In this document: one piece after another, positions 29,795 to 38,553 of the stretch | Numbering within the stretch: the stretch's first letter is position 1 | Layout: each line of letters opens with the position of its first letter | Origin: Curtobacterium sp. SGAir0471 | GTDB taxonomy: Bacteria > Actinomycetota > Actinomycetes > Actinomycetales > Microbacteriaceae | Length of the DNA: 64,000 nt | Direction of reading: 5' to 3' | NCBI RefSeq assembly: GCF_005490985.1 | Contig: NZ_CP027869.1 | Coordinates: 1,984,001 to 2,048,000, forward strand | Made by a program: the position numbers and the translations under genes | The notes under the pieces: model-generated | The model's input: the letters and a program-made list of their open reading frames with translations, nothing else | Databases searched by the model: none | Told to the model about the DNA's origin: nothing

Positions 29795-29813
29795 ATACCC
29801 CGGACCGGGGTAC
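29795..29813. promoter_or_regulatory. CsoR-like palindromic operator
   Basis: ATACCCCGGACCGGGGTAC: arms TACCCCG (29796-29802) and CGGGGTA (29806-29812) with centre GAC. Copper-sensing CsoR proteins of actinobacteria bind ATACCCC/GGGGTAT-type palindromes. It lies upstream of the 67-residue gene and about 150 bases before the TPM-domain gene. No copper gene is near, so copper control is only a guess; the symmetry itself is plain. Confidence 0.5.
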
Positions 29814-29958
29814 AAGTCCTCCACATGACGGACGTCACCGGGGGTTGTCCCATCATCCACCCGCTGTGTGCGTGGTCTGGATAGCATCGGGGCGTCGGCA
29901 CCCGTGCGGGGGCCGTCGGGGGCGGCACGAGGGTCCCCGGACGACGGATGGAGGACGG

Positions 29959-32007
29959 ATGCGAGCGGTCCACGACGGAGCGGACACGGACGACCGAGCG
30001 GCAGGACGGCTGCTCTCGCGGCTCCGCGGTGGCGCAGCGTCCGTGGCAGCCCGATCCGTCGGTCGCGTCGGTGCACTGCTCCTCGCCGCCGGGCTCGTGC
30101 TCGCACCCGCCGCCGCAGCCCACGCCACCGACCCGGTGGACCTCGGCGGCGCCTACGTGGTGGACGAGGCAGGTGCCCTGAGCAGCGGTCAGCGGACGCA
30201 GGTCGAACGGGCGGTCCAGGACCTGTACGACGAGACGAGGACGCAGCTCTACGTGGTCTACGTCCCGACCTTCACGAACCCGACCGACCACGCGGCCTGG
30301 GGCGACGCCCTGCGGGAGCGCAACCAGATCGACTCGGACGCCATCGTGCTCTCCGTGGCGGTCGACGACCGCATCGCCGACATCCAGCAGACCAACGAGA
30401 CCGCACTGTCGCGGTCCGACGTCGAGTCCGCCTACCAGCAGGACGCGGTGCCGCAGCTGCGTGACGGCGACTGGGCGGGTGCTGCGGTCGCGCTGGCGAA
30501 CGGCCTCGTCGCGTCGCAGGCACCGCCGGACCTCACCTGGTTGTGGGTGCTGCTGCTCGTCGTCGTGGTCGGAGCGGTCGTCGCCGTCCTGGTGATTCGC
30601 ACCCGGAACAAGCGTCGGACCGCCGAGGCCGAGCGGGCACAGCAGGAGTCGCTCGCCGGGCTCGAGCGCAAGGCCGGGAATGCGCTCGTCACCATCGACG
30701 ACGAGCTCCGGACCGCCGAGCAGGAGGTCGGGTTCGCCACGGCGCAGTTCGGCGAGGACGCCGCGAAGCCCTTCGCCGACGCCGTCGCGACCGCGAAGCG
30801 CAACGTGCGGCAGGCCTTCTCCTTCCAGCAGCAGCTCGACGACGAGGTACCGGACTCCCCGCAGCAACGCGCGCAGTGGGCGAACCAGATCATCGCGATC
30901 TGCGAGCAAGCGCACGCGTCCATCGACGAGCAGACCGAGGCGTTCGACCGGCTGCGCGCGCTCGAGGACGGTGTCGAGGACGCCGCGGCCGGCCTCGCCT
31001 CCGCGGTCGCCGCGGCCCCGGTGGAGCTCGACGCCGCGCGCCGGGCGCTCGAACGGGTCCGCGGGTCGTACGGCGGCCGGACGCTCGCGACGGTCGCCGG
31101 AAACGTGGAGCAGGCCGAACAGGTGCTCGGGTACGCGACGGAACGCTCGCAGGTGGCGACCGCCGCCGTCGCGTCGGGCGACAAGGGCGAAGCCGTGATC
31201 GCCGTGCGCGACGCGCAGCACGCCCTCGCGCAGGTGCAGCAGTTGACCGCCAGCGCGACGGGCGCCGAGCGGGCGTTCGCCGAGGCGGCTGCGCGGGCCG
31301 AGGCGATGCGCGCAGACATCGAGGGCGACGTCGCCGCGGCACGCGCGATGCGCTCGGGCGACCCGGCCCTCGCCGCCGCGGTCACCCGCGCGGACACCGT
31401 CCTCCGTCAGGGGTCCGACCCGCGCGACCCGATCGCCGCGGTGGACGCGTTGACGAAGGCGAACACCGAGATCGACGCCGCGCTGGCCGCTGCGCGCGGG
31501 GCGCAGGAGCAGCAGCAGCGTGCGCAACGGGCCCTCGACGACGCCCTGCGTGATGCCCGGTCCCGCATCAGTCAGGCCCGCGACTTCATCTCCCTCCGCC
31601 GCGGTGCCGTCGGGACCACGGCCCGCACGCGCCTGTCCGAGGCCGAGCGTGCCCTCGACGACGCGGTCGACCTCGCGACGAGCGACCCCGCTCGCGCCCT
31701 GGGAGCGGCGCGCGCTGCGGAGCAGTACGCCGCTGCGGCCATGGACGCCGCGAACGACGACATGGGCGGGTGGCCCGGGCAGGGCGGCGGCGGCAACGGC
31801 GCTCAGCTCGGCGGCCTCGTGACCGGGATCGTGCTCGGCGGCCTGCTGGGCGGACGCGGCGGCAGCTTCGGCGGCGGCTCGTTCGGCGGCGGCGGGTTCG
31901 GCGGCGGCGGGTTCGGGGGCGGCGGCTTCGGGGGCGGTGGCGGCTTCGGTGGCGGTGGCGGCGGTGGCGGCGGTGGCGGCGGCTTCTCCGGCGGCGGCCG
32001 CTTCTGA
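29959..32007 (+). CDS. TPM-domain membrane protein with coiled coils and a glycine-rich tail
   Basis: 682 residues. A signal peptide ends near HATDPVD (about residue 56). The TPM domain (about 60-175; GAYVVDEAGALSSGQRTQVE is its hallmark start) is followed by a membrane helix at about 195-215 (LTWLWVLLLVVVVGAVVAVL) and then about 370 residues of Ala/Glu/Gln/Arg-rich coiled coil. The last 60 or so residues are repeats of G-G-G-F-G-G and G-G-S-F. TPM proteins are linked to photosystem repair in plants and to envelope functions in bacteria. ATG at 29959 has a GGAGGACGG site. pspA follows, suggesting envelope stress. Confidence 0.85.
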   Translation: MRAVHDGADTDDRAAGRLLSRLRGGAASVAARSVGRVGALLLAAGLVLAPAAAAHATDPVDLGGAYVVDEAGALSSGQRTQVERAVQDLYDETRTQLYVVYVPTFTNPTDHAAWGDALRERNQIDSDAIVLSVAVDDRIADIQQTNETALSRSDVESAYQQDAVPQLRDGDWAGAAVALANGLVASQAPPDLTWLWVLLLVVVVGAVVAVLVIRTRNKRRTAEAERAQQESLAGLERKAGNALVTIDDELRTAEQEVGFATAQFGEDAAKPFADAVATAKRNVRQAFSFQQQLDDEVPDSPQQRAQWANQIIAICEQAHASIDEQTEAFDRLRALEDGVEDAAAGLASAVAAAPVELDAARRALERVRGSYGGRTLATVAGNVEQAEQVLGYATERSQVATAAVASGDKGEAVIAVRDAQHALAQVQQLTASATGAERAFAEAAARAEAMRADIEGDVAAARAMRSGDPALAAAVTRADTVLRQGSDPRDPIAAVDALTKANTEIDAALAAARGAQEQQQRAQRALDDALRDARSRISQARDFISLRRGAVGTTARTRLSEAERALDDAVDLATSDPARALGAARAAEQYAAAAMDAANDDMGGWPGQGGGGNGAQLGGLVTGIVLGGLLGGRGGSFGGGSFGGGGFGGGGFGGGGFGGGGGFGGGGGGGGGGGGFSGGGRF

Positions 32008-32123
32008 CCCGGCCACGACCAGCACGACACACGCACGACCCGCACGACCCGCATGACGAACGCACGACCCGCAGGACGCTCGACCAGCAGCACCACCACA
32101 GACCTTCCAGGAAAGGGAAAGCA

Positions 32124-32849
32124 ATGGCAAAGCAGACGATCTTCGGCCGCATCTCGTCGCTCATTCGAGCGAACGTGAACCAGCTCATCGACGACGCCGA
32201 GGACCCGCAGAAGATGCTGGACCAGCTCGTCCGTGACTACACGAACAACATCGCGGACGCCAAGACGGCGATCGCGCAGACCATCGGCAACCTCCGCCTG
32301 CTCGAGCAGGACAACGAGGAGGACAAGCGCGCCGCGACCGAGTGGGGCCAGAAGGCCGCGAACGCCTCGGCCGCCGCCGACAAGTACCGCGCCGAGGGCA
32401 AGACCGCCGACGCGGACAAGTTCGACAACCTGGCGAAGATCGCGATCGGCAAGCAGATCGCGGCCGAGCAGGAGGTCAAGGACAACGAGGCCCCGCTCGC
32501 GACCCAGAACGAGCAGGTCGAGAAGCTCAAGTCCGGCCTGGCCGGCATGGAGCAGAAGCTCGAGCAGCTCAAGGCCAAGCGCGACTCGCTGGTCGCACGC
32601 CAGAAGACCGCCGAGGCGCAGTCCAAGGTCAACGACGCCATCGGCAACATCGACATCACCGACCCGACCAGCGACCTCGCCCGCTTCGAGGAGAAGGTCC
32701 GCCGCGAGGAGGCGAAGGTCCTCGGTCAGCAGGAGCTGCAGTCGTCGAGCCTCGACGCGCAGTTCGAGAGCCTCGAGGACGTCGGTCGCGACGCCGAGGT
32801 CGAGGCCCGGCTCGCCGCGCTGAAGAACGGCGGCTCGTCGAGCATCTGA
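32124..32849 (+). CDS. PspA/IM30 (Vipp1) family protein
   Basis: 241 residues, nearly all helical and highly charged, as in phage-shock protein A. MAKQTIFGRISSLIRANVNQ is the amphipathic membrane-binding helix, and QLIDDAEDPQKMLDQLVRDY is the family consensus. It forms ESCRT-III-like rings that guard the membrane. A strong GGAAAGGGAAAGCA site precedes the ATG. It follows the TPM gene by 116 bases on the same strand; the two are probably co-expressed. Confidence 0.93.
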   Translation: MAKQTIFGRISSLIRANVNQLIDDAEDPQKMLDQLVRDYTNNIADAKTAIAQTIGNLRLLEQDNEEDKRAATEWGQKAANASAAADKYRAEGKTADADKFDNLAKIAIGKQIAAEQEVKDNEAPLATQNEQVEKLKSGLAGMEQKLEQLKAKRDSLVARQKTAEAQSKVNDAIGNIDITDPTSDLARFEEKVRREEAKVLGQQELQSSSLDAQFESLEDVGRDAEVEARLAALKNGGSSSI

Positions 32850-32894
32850 CGCGCACCTGCGGACGGCGCCGGACCGTGCTGACAGACTGAGACG

Positions 32895-33716
32895 ATGCAG
32901 TTCCTCGTCGTCGGTCAGTGGCAGGGTTCGGCGTCGTCGCGCGCGATGCGCCTCGGCGACGGAGCGCAGGCCATCGCAGCCGACCTGCCCCGTGCCGCCA
33001 CCACCGTCGTCGACGTCCCGGCCGGCGCCGGCGACCGCCTCGAGACCGCCGTCGCCCGCTACACCTCGGTGCGCGCCGTCGCCGAACGCGTCGCCGAGGA
33101 GACCGGCGTGGCGAGCGAATCCGTGCTCGTGGTCGGCGGGGACGGGGCGAGCGTGCTCGGCGCCACCGTGCTCGTGCGCCCGGGCACCGCATTCGTCCGC
33201 ATCGCCGGCTCGACCGGCTACCGGTCGCTGAACCGAGCGCAACCCGTCGCGGCCGAGACCGCCGTGCTGCGCCTGCTCGTGGACCGACCGGACGACCTGT
33301 TCCCCGACCTCCCGGTCCTCGATCCGGCGATGGTCGTGCTCGCCGGTGTCCGCGGCGCCGAGGACGCAGAGACCGCCGCCCTCGACCGGGTCGGCATCAC
33401 CCACCTCGACGTCGACGCGGCGACGCCGGACGCGGTCACCGCCGCGGTCGACGCCACCGGCGCCGACGGGGTCTTCGTCCACGTCGACCTCGACGTGCTC
33501 GACCCCGCCGAGGTCGACGGCCTGCTCGAACCGGTGCCGTTCGGGCTCGACGCCTCCGGGCTCGTCGAGCGGATCCAGGCGGCGACACGGGGACGGCGAC
33601 TCGTCGGGGCCGCACTGACCGGCTTCGCTCCGGTGGACCCGGATCGTGCGGTCGACGACCTCGGCGTGATCCTCCGCGCGGTCGGCGCGCTCACGACGGC
33701 GTCCCGCACGGCCTGA
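32895..33716 (+). CDS. Arginase/agmatinase-fold protein lacking key metal ligands
   Basis: 273 residues. The ureohydrolase fold is recognisable from GGDGAS (81-86, where active enzymes have GGDHS), and HVDLDVLDP (196-204, the intact S/V-x-D-x-D-xx-DP metal motif). The DAHxD motif expected after the first strand is replaced by RIAGSTGYRS. Thus the first His and the whole second ligand set are gone, so hydrolysis of arginine or agmatine by the usual two-manganese mechanism seems impossible. It may be a regulatory or differently acting relative. It sits before a flavoprotein reductase. Confidence 0.7.
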   Translation: MQFLVVGQWQGSASSRAMRLGDGAQAIAADLPRAATTVVDVPAGAGDRLETAVARYTSVRAVAERVAEETGVASESVLVVGGDGASVLGATVLVRPGTAFVRIAGSTGYRSLNRAQPVAAETAVLRLLVDRPDDLFPDLPVLDPAMVVLAGVRGAEDAETAALDRVGITHLDVDAATPDAVTAAVDATGADGVFVHVDLDVLDPAEVDGLLEPVPFGLDASGLVERIQAATRGRRLVGAALTGFAPVDPDRAVDDLGVILRAVGALTTASRTA

Positions 33717-33764
33717 CCGACGCTCTCGGCCCGCGCCCCGCCGCCGCCGCGTAGGTTCGAGCGC

Positions 33765-35168
33765 ATGACGGACTACGACCTCATCGTGATCGGCGCCGGC
33801 GCTGTCGGCGAGAACGTGGCGGACTACGCCCACAAGCGCGGCCTGTCGGTCGCCGTGGTCGAGGCCGAACTGGTCGGCGGTGAGTGCTCCTACTGGGCGT
33901 GCATGCCGTCGAAGGCGCTCCTCCGCAGCGGTCATGCGGTCGCGGCCGCGAAGCGCGTGGACGGCGCAGCGCAGGCAGTGACCGGACCGGTCGACGCCGC
34001 GAAGGTCCTGGCACGCCGCAACTCGTTCACCTCCGACTACCGGGACGACAGCCAGGTCGAGTGGCTCGAGTCCGCGGACATCGCCCTGATCCGCGGCCAC
34101 GCCCGCATCACCGGCGAGAAGACCGTCGAGGTCGGCGGCGAGACCCACACCGCTCGGTCCGCCGTCGCCGTCGTGACCGGTTCGCTGCACCAGCTGCCCG
34201 ACGTCCCGGGCCTCGCCGACGCGAAGCCGTGGGGCACCCGCGAGGGCACCAGCGCCCAGCAGGTCCCGGAGAGCCTGCTCGTCATCGGCGGCGGGGTCGC
34301 CGGCTCCGAGCTCGCGACCGCGTGGGCGTCGCTCGGGTCGAAGGTCACCCTGGTCGCCCGGCACGGTCTGCTCGGCGGCATGGAGCCCTTCGCGGGCGAG
34401 CTCGTCGCCGACGCGATGCGCGAGCTCGGCATCGACGTGCGCACCGGCGTGAACCCCACACGGGTCGACCGCGACGAGCACGGCCTCGTCACCACGACGC
34501 TCGACGACGGCACGACGGTCGTCACGAGCGAGGTCCTGGCCGCGACGGGCCGGAAGGCGCACACCGCCGACCTCGGTCTCGAGTCCGTCGGGCTCACCCC
34601 GGGCGACTGGCTGCAGGTCGACGACACCATGCTCGTGCAGGGCACCGACTGGCTCTACGCCGTCGGCGACGTCAACCACCGCGCCCTCCTCACCCACCAG
34701 GGCAAGTACCAGGCGCGCGCCGCGGGCGAGGCCATCGCCGCACGTGCACAGGGCCGACCCGTGCACGCCGAACCGTGGGGCGCCCACGTCGCGACCGCCG
34801 ACCACGCGGCCGTCCCGCAGGTCACGTTCACCGACCCCGAGGTCGCGAGCATCGGGCTGACCGAGACGGCCGCCCGCGAGCAGGGCATCGACGTCCGCGC
34901 GGTCGAGTACGACCTCGGCGCGGTCGCCGGCTCCGCGCTGCAGGCCGACGGCTACACCGGCCGGGCGAAGATGGTCGTCGACGAGTCGCGCGGCGTCGTC
35001 GTCGGCGTGACCTTCGTCGGCCAGGACGTCGCCGAGATGCTGCACGCGGCGACGATCGCCGTCGTCGGCGAGGTCCCCGTCGACCGGCTCTGGCACGCGG
35101 TCCCCGCCTACCCGACGATGAACGAGGTCTGGCTGCGGCTGCTCGAGACCTACGGCCGACCGGAGTAG
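33765..35168 (+). CDS. Pyridine nucleotide-disulfide oxidoreductase (Lpd/MerA-like)
   Basis: 467 residues. FAD-binding IVIGAGAVGENVA at the N-terminus, the redox-active pair Cys41 and Cys46 in GGECSYWACMPSK, the NAD(P)-binding VIGGGVAGSELATAW, the FAD motif LYAVGDVNHRALLTHQGKY and a dimerisation domain ending in HAVPAYPTMNEVWLRLLE. In the catalytic base region, His is present in AVPAYPT context. Dihydrolipoamide-dehydrogenase-like, but no 2-oxo-acid dehydrogenase genes are near, so the substrate is open. Confidence 0.93.
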   Translation: MTDYDLIVIGAGAVGENVADYAHKRGLSVAVVEAELVGGECSYWACMPSKALLRSGHAVAAAKRVDGAAQAVTGPVDAAKVLARRNSFTSDYRDDSQVEWLESADIALIRGHARITGEKTVEVGGETHTARSAVAVVTGSLHQLPDVPGLADAKPWGTREGTSAQQVPESLLVIGGGVAGSELATAWASLGSKVTLVARHGLLGGMEPFAGELVADAMRELGIDVRTGVNPTRVDRDEHGLVTTTLDDGTTVVTSEVLAATGRKAHTADLGLESVGLTPGDWLQVDDTMLVQGTDWLYAVGDVNHRALLTHQGKYQARAAGEAIAARAQGRPVHAEPWGAHVATADHAAVPQVTFTDPEVASIGLTETAAREQGIDVRAVEYDLGAVAGSALQADGYTGRAKMVVDESRGVVVGVTFVGQDVAEMLHAATIAVVGEVPVDRLWHAVPAYPTMNEVWLRLLETYGRPE

Positions 35169-35170
35169 GG

Positions 35171-35527
35171 GTGCGCAACCCGCTCCTCGACTCCCCCGTG
35201 TCCCGCGCGGGCTGGCTGTTCGCCACCGCCGTCGGGCTGGCCGTCGGGGTGCCGTTCTCGACCGGCCCGGTCCGTGTCGAGGACGGGTTGATCGTCTGCA
35301 CCGGGATGCCCCGGTGGGCATTCCGCCGCGGCGGCACCTGCGTCGGCTCCGTGTACCTGACGCGGGACAACGACGGCCCCCGCGTGCTGCGGCACGAGCG
35401 GGTGCACGTCGCGCAGTGGCGCCGCTACGGCATGCTCATGCCGGTGCTCTACGCGCTCGCGGGGCGCGACGCGACGCGCAACCGCTTCGAGGTGGAGGCC
35501 GGTCTCGAGGACGGCGGCTACCGCTGA
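35171..35527 (+). CDS. Small protein with an HExxH-like motif
   Basis: 118 residues, GTG start two bases after the upstream reductase stop, so co-translated. A hydrophobic N-terminal segment (AGWLFATAVGLAVGVPF) is followed by CTGMPRWAFRRGGTCVG with two cysteines, then HERVHVAQW, which fits the HExxH zinc pattern, and a Tyr-rich helix (YGMLMPVLYALAG). Relatives in actinobacteria are uncharacterised. Metal binding is plausible; catalysis is not shown. Confidence 0.75.
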   Translation: MRNPLLDSPVSRAGWLFATAVGLAVGVPFSTGPVRVEDGLIVCTGMPRWAFRRGGTCVGSVYLTRDNDGPRVLRHERVHVAQWRRYGMLMPVLYALAGRDATRNRFEVEAGLEDGGYR

Positions 35528-35543
35528 CCCGGTGACCACCACC

Positions 35544-35585
35544 GGACGGGAGGCGCGGTGCGACCCCGCCCCGCGCCTCCCGTCC
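35544..35585. terminator. GGACGGGAGGC-type hairpin
   Basis: Perfect 15-base arms GGACGGGAGGCGCGG (35544-35558) and CCGCGCCTCCCGTCC (35571-35585) around a 12-base loop, 17 bases after the stop of the preceding plus-strand gene. Same family as the hairpins at 22,050, 55,248 and 59,325. Confidence 0.8.
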
Positions 35586-35691
35586 ATCCCCTGGTCCTGC
35601 TCGCTCCCCCGACCGGGCCGGATCGTCACGCTCGCCGCCCTTCCCCGACGGAACGCGCCCGCTCGGCGAACGCGAGCGGCGCGTCCCGCCC

Positions 35692-35713
35692 GCTCGGCGG
35701 CGCACCGCCGAGC
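35692..35713 (-). terminator. Short GC hairpin after the ATPase gene
   Basis: Nine-base arms GCTCGGCGG and CCGCCGAGC with a four-base loop, starting five bases past the stop of the minus-strand ATPase gene. It is a plausible intrinsic terminator, but without a T-rich tail. Confidence 0.5.
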
Positions 35714-35717
35714 ACCG

Positions 35718-36518
35718 TCAGGCGGCGCGCCGCCGCGGGACCACGAGCGGGGTGCCCGTCTCGGGGTCCGGGACCACCACGGAGGGCAGTCCGAAGACGT
35801 CCTCGACGAGCTCCGAGGTCAGCACCGCGGCCGGGGTGCCCTGCGCCACGATCGCCCCGTCGCGCATCGCCACGAGGTGCGTCGCGTACCGGGCCGCCTG
35901 GTTGAGGTCGTGGAGCACCGCCACCACCGTGCGCCCGGACGCGTGCAGGGCCGATGCGAGTTCCAGTACGTCGTACTGGTGCGCGATGTCGAGGAACGTC
36001 GTGGGCTCGTCGAGGAGCACGATGTCGGTCTCCTGCGCGAGGACCATCGCGATCCAGACACGCTGCCGCTGCCCGCCGGAGAGCTCCCCGACGCTGCGGT
36101 CGGCCAGGGCCACGGTGTCCGTCTGCTCGAGCGCGGCCTGCACGGCGATGCGGTCGGACCCCGACGACGGGTGCAGCAGGTCCTGGTGCGGGAAGCGCCC
36201 GCGGGACACGAGGTCGCGGACCGTGATGCCCTCGGGCGCGATCGGGGTCTGGGGCAGCATGCCGATCCGTCGGGCGACGGCCTTCGGGCGGAGCGAGTCG
36301 ATCGGCGCACCGTCGAGGTACACCGTCCCGGCACTCGGCTTCAGGGTCCGGGCGAAGGACTTCAGCAGCGTCGACTTGCCGCACGCGTTCGGTCCGACGA
36401 TGACGGTCAGCTCACCGTCGGGCACGTCGACGTCGAGCGCCGAGACCACGACCCGGTCGTCGTAGGCGAGCGTCAGGCCGCGTGCACCCAGGGCGGTCGC
36501 CGGGATCGCGCCCACCAC
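35718..36518 (-). CDS. Iron-siderophore type ABC transporter ATP-binding protein
   Basis: About 266 residues from the GTG at 36518 (a second GTG follows at once). FepC/FecE-like: Walker A GPNACGKST, signature LSGGQRQRVW, Walker B IVLLDEPT, and the D-loop/His switch VVAVLHDLNQAARYATH. The Q-loop LPQTP is also typical. It follows the siderophore-interacting protein by 20 bases. No permease or binding protein is encoded nearby, so it must serve a transporter elsewhere. Start is approximate, since no clear ribosome site exists. Confidence 0.88.
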   Translation of the reverse strand: MVGAIPATALGARGLTLAYDDRVVVSALDVDVPDGELTVIVGPNACGKSTLLKSFARTLKPSAGTVYLDGAPIDSLRPKAVARRIGMLPQTPIAPEGITVRDLVSRGRFPHQDLLHPSSGSDRIAVQAALEQTDTVALADRSVGELSGGQRQRVWIAMVLAQETDIVLLDEPTTFLDIAHQYDVLELASALHASGRTVVAVLHDLNQAARYATHLVAMRDGAIVAQGTPAAVLTSELVEDVFGLPSVVVPDPETGTPLVVPRRRAA

Positions 36519-36538
36519 CGGGGCGGGTGCTGCCCCGC

Positions 36539-37468
36539 TCAGTGCTCGGCCTTGCCGTGCCGCCAGTAGCCCATGAAGGCGACTTGCCGACGATCGAGCC
36601 CGACGCCGCGCACGAGGTGGCGACGGAGCTCCTTGACGCACCCGGCCTCGCCGGCGATCCAGGCGTAGACGGGGCGCTCCTCGGCGACCTCGGGGACGTC
36701 CCAGAGCACCTGCTCGTCGACGTCCACGTCGGCCAGCTCGACGGTACCGCGCGCGGTGCGGTCGGCCCCGGCCGGGCCGGCGGCGACCTCTGACGCCCAC
36801 GCGTGCACCTGGTCGGTCATGCGGACCCCGTGCGAGGCGCCGTTGCGGGCGATCCAGCGCACCTCGACCCCGGCGGGAGCGGAGACCGGCAGCCGGTCGG
36901 CGTCGGTCGGGACCTCGATGAAGACGTGTCCGACGGTCGCGACGTCGAGCGCCTCGAGGATGGCGCAGATCGCGGGAGCGGCGGTCTCGTCCCCCGCGAG
37001 CAGGATCCGGGTCGCGCTCCCCGGTGCGAACTCGGCGGCACCACTCGGCAGCTCGGCGGGCGAGGACGGCACGGCGGGACCGACGATGCGGAGCTCGTCG
37101 CCGACGCGGCAGGACGACACCCACCGCGAGGCGGGGCCGGTGTCCCCGTGCGCCACGAAGTCGATGTCGAGCTCGTGCGCGTCCGGGCGGAACGAGCGCA
37201 CGGTGTAGGTGCGGAGGGGGTTCCGCTCGGCGTCGGGCAGCGCGCGCCAGGCGCCGTACCAGTCGTCGCCGTCGGGCAGGTCGGTGAACCCGTGCCCGGG
37301 GATCGGCAGGACGACCTTGATGCGCTGGTCGAGCCCGACCGCGGAGAAGTCCGCGAGCGCGTCACCGGTGAGCGTCACCCGGACGAACGACGGGGTGAGC
37401 GTCGACACGGCCGCGACGCGGACGGAGAAGACTCGGTACCGGGCTGCCACGAGGTACGAGTATGGCAT
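36539..37468 (-). CDS. Siderophore-interacting protein, NAD(P)H-dependent ferric reductase family
   Basis: 309 residues. FAD-binding domain first (RIKVVLPIPG, RTYTVRSF where Arg-x-Tyr-Thr/Ser contacts FAD), then the SIP C-terminal nucleotide-binding domain (ILLAGDETAAPAICAILEAL, FMGYWRHGKAE). ViuB/YqjH-type proteins reduce ferric siderophores after uptake to free Fe(II). Directly precedes an iron-siderophore ATPase gene. An IdeR/DtxR-like box overlaps the start codon, implying repression by iron. Confidence 0.93.
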   Translation of the reverse strand: MPYSYLVAARYRVFSVRVAAVSTLTPSFVRVTLTGDALADFSAVGLDQRIKVVLPIPGHGFTDLPDGDDWYGAWRALPDAERNPLRTYTVRSFRPDAHELDIDFVAHGDTGPASRWVSSCRVGDELRIVGPAVPSSPAELPSGAAEFAPGSATRILLAGDETAAPAICAILEALDVATVGHVFIEVPTDADRLPVSAPAGVEVRWIARNGASHGVRMTDQVHAWASEVAAGPAGADRTARGTVELADVDVDEQVLWDVPEVAEERPVYAWIAGEAGCVKELRRHLVRGVGLDRRQVAFMGYWRHGKAEH

Positions 37469-37479
37469 GCCTTACCTAA
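37461..37479 (-). promoter_or_regulatory. IdeR/DtxR-like iron box
   Basis: On the minus strand TTAGGTAAGGCATGCCATA matches 12 of 19 positions of the remembered consensus TTAGGTTAGCCTAACCTAA, with the left half-site TTAGGT perfect. It overlaps the ATG of the siderophore-interacting protein gene, where a bound repressor would block transcription. The right half is poor, so binding may be weak. Confidence 0.5.
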
Positions 37480-37551
37480 GGCTGCCAGGGTCTACGGGGT
37501 ACCCCACCACGGGTGCAGCGGGGCACCCGCCGGGGTGCGAGGATCGGACCC

Positions 37552-38493
37552 GTGCACGAACCCGACGACGAATTCTCGGACCTCGCCGCCCTCGCCGCCG
37601 CGAGCGGCGTGACGGAGCCGCTGCGCGCCTCCCGGCAGGTGGTCCACACCGACGGACGCGAGACCGCGGCGATCCGCTGGGACACGGCGGACGGCCGGGA
37701 GGCGCGGATCACCTACCTGCACGGGCTCGGCATCGACGCGCACAGCTTCGACCAGACGGCGATCGCTGTCGGGGAACCGGCGGTCGCCCTCGACCTGCCC
37801 GGGCACGGCCGGTCGTCCTGGCGGGACGACGCCGACTACGGTGCCAGCACGACGGCACCCCAGGTGCTGGCCGCGCTCGACGCCCTCGGGGTCCCGCCGG
37901 GCGTCGTCGTCGGGCACTCGCTCGGCGCCATCCTCGCCGCCCGGCTCGCCGCGACGGCACCGGAGCGCGTCACCGGACTGGTGCTCGTCGACATGTCCCC
38001 GGACTTCGCGCAACGCGCCGTGGACCGCATCGCCCGCGCACTCGAGGACGAGACACCGTTCGCGTCCCTCGACGAGGTCGTCGACCGCGCCGTCGAGGCC
38101 CGCGTCGGCGACGACCGGGCGGTGCTCCTCCGCGAGGCCCGGCACACCACCCGGCTCGGCGAGGACGGACGGCTCGTCCGCCGACACCACTTCCCGCACC
38201 TGCCCGCGGGTCGGACGGCCTCGGTCGGTCGGTTCGCCGACGCGTGGCCGGACCTCGAGGCACTGGACGTGCCGCTCCTGCTCGTCCGGGGTGACCGCGG
38301 CTACGTCTCGCCCAAGCTGCACACCGGCTTCACCGAGCGCCTGCCGGGCGCCGAGGTCGTCACGGTGACCGCCCGGCACGCGGTGCAGAACCAGGCCCCC
38401 CTCGAACTGGCGTCGGCGATCCGGGCATGGGGCGAGCGTCACACGTTGTTGCACCCGGTCCAACAACCGTCACACGGCACCGATCGCCGGTAA
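37552..38493 (+). CDS. Alpha/beta-hydrolase
   Basis: 313 residues from the GTG at 37552 (VHEPDDEF), which has an AGGA site; the ATG 39 bases upstream lacks one. Oxyanion-hole segment YLHGLGIDAHSFDQ, nucleophile elbow VVGHSLGA (Ser), late Asp in LLLVRGDRGYVSP and His in VTARHAVQNQAP complete the triad. Substrate unknown. Divergent from the iron gene pair, so it could share that promoter region. Confidence 0.85.
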   Translation: MHEPDDEFSDLAALAAASGVTEPLRASRQVVHTDGRETAAIRWDTADGREARITYLHGLGIDAHSFDQTAIAVGEPAVALDLPGHGRSSWRDDADYGASTTAPQVLAALDALGVPPGVVVGHSLGAILAARLAATAPERVTGLVLVDMSPDFAQRAVDRIARALEDETPFASLDEVVDRAVEARVGDDRAVLLREARHTTRLGEDGRLVRRHHFPHLPAGRTASVGRFADAWPDLEALDVPLLLVRGDRGYVSPKLHTGFTERLPGAEVVTVTARHAVQNQAPLELASAIRAWGERHTLLHPVQQPSHGTDRR

Positions 38494-38553
38494 CCTCGTC
38501 CCCGCGCGATGCGACGACCGTCGCCCCCACGCGCCCGGAAGGAACCCACACCC

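Noticed and set aside
32895..33716. Functional arginase or agmatinase
   Set aside because: Key metal-binding residues are missing, so the simple name would mislead.
33765..35168. Mercuric reductase
   Set aside because: The extra C-terminal cysteine pair and N-terminal metal-binding domain of MerA are absent, and no mer genes are near.
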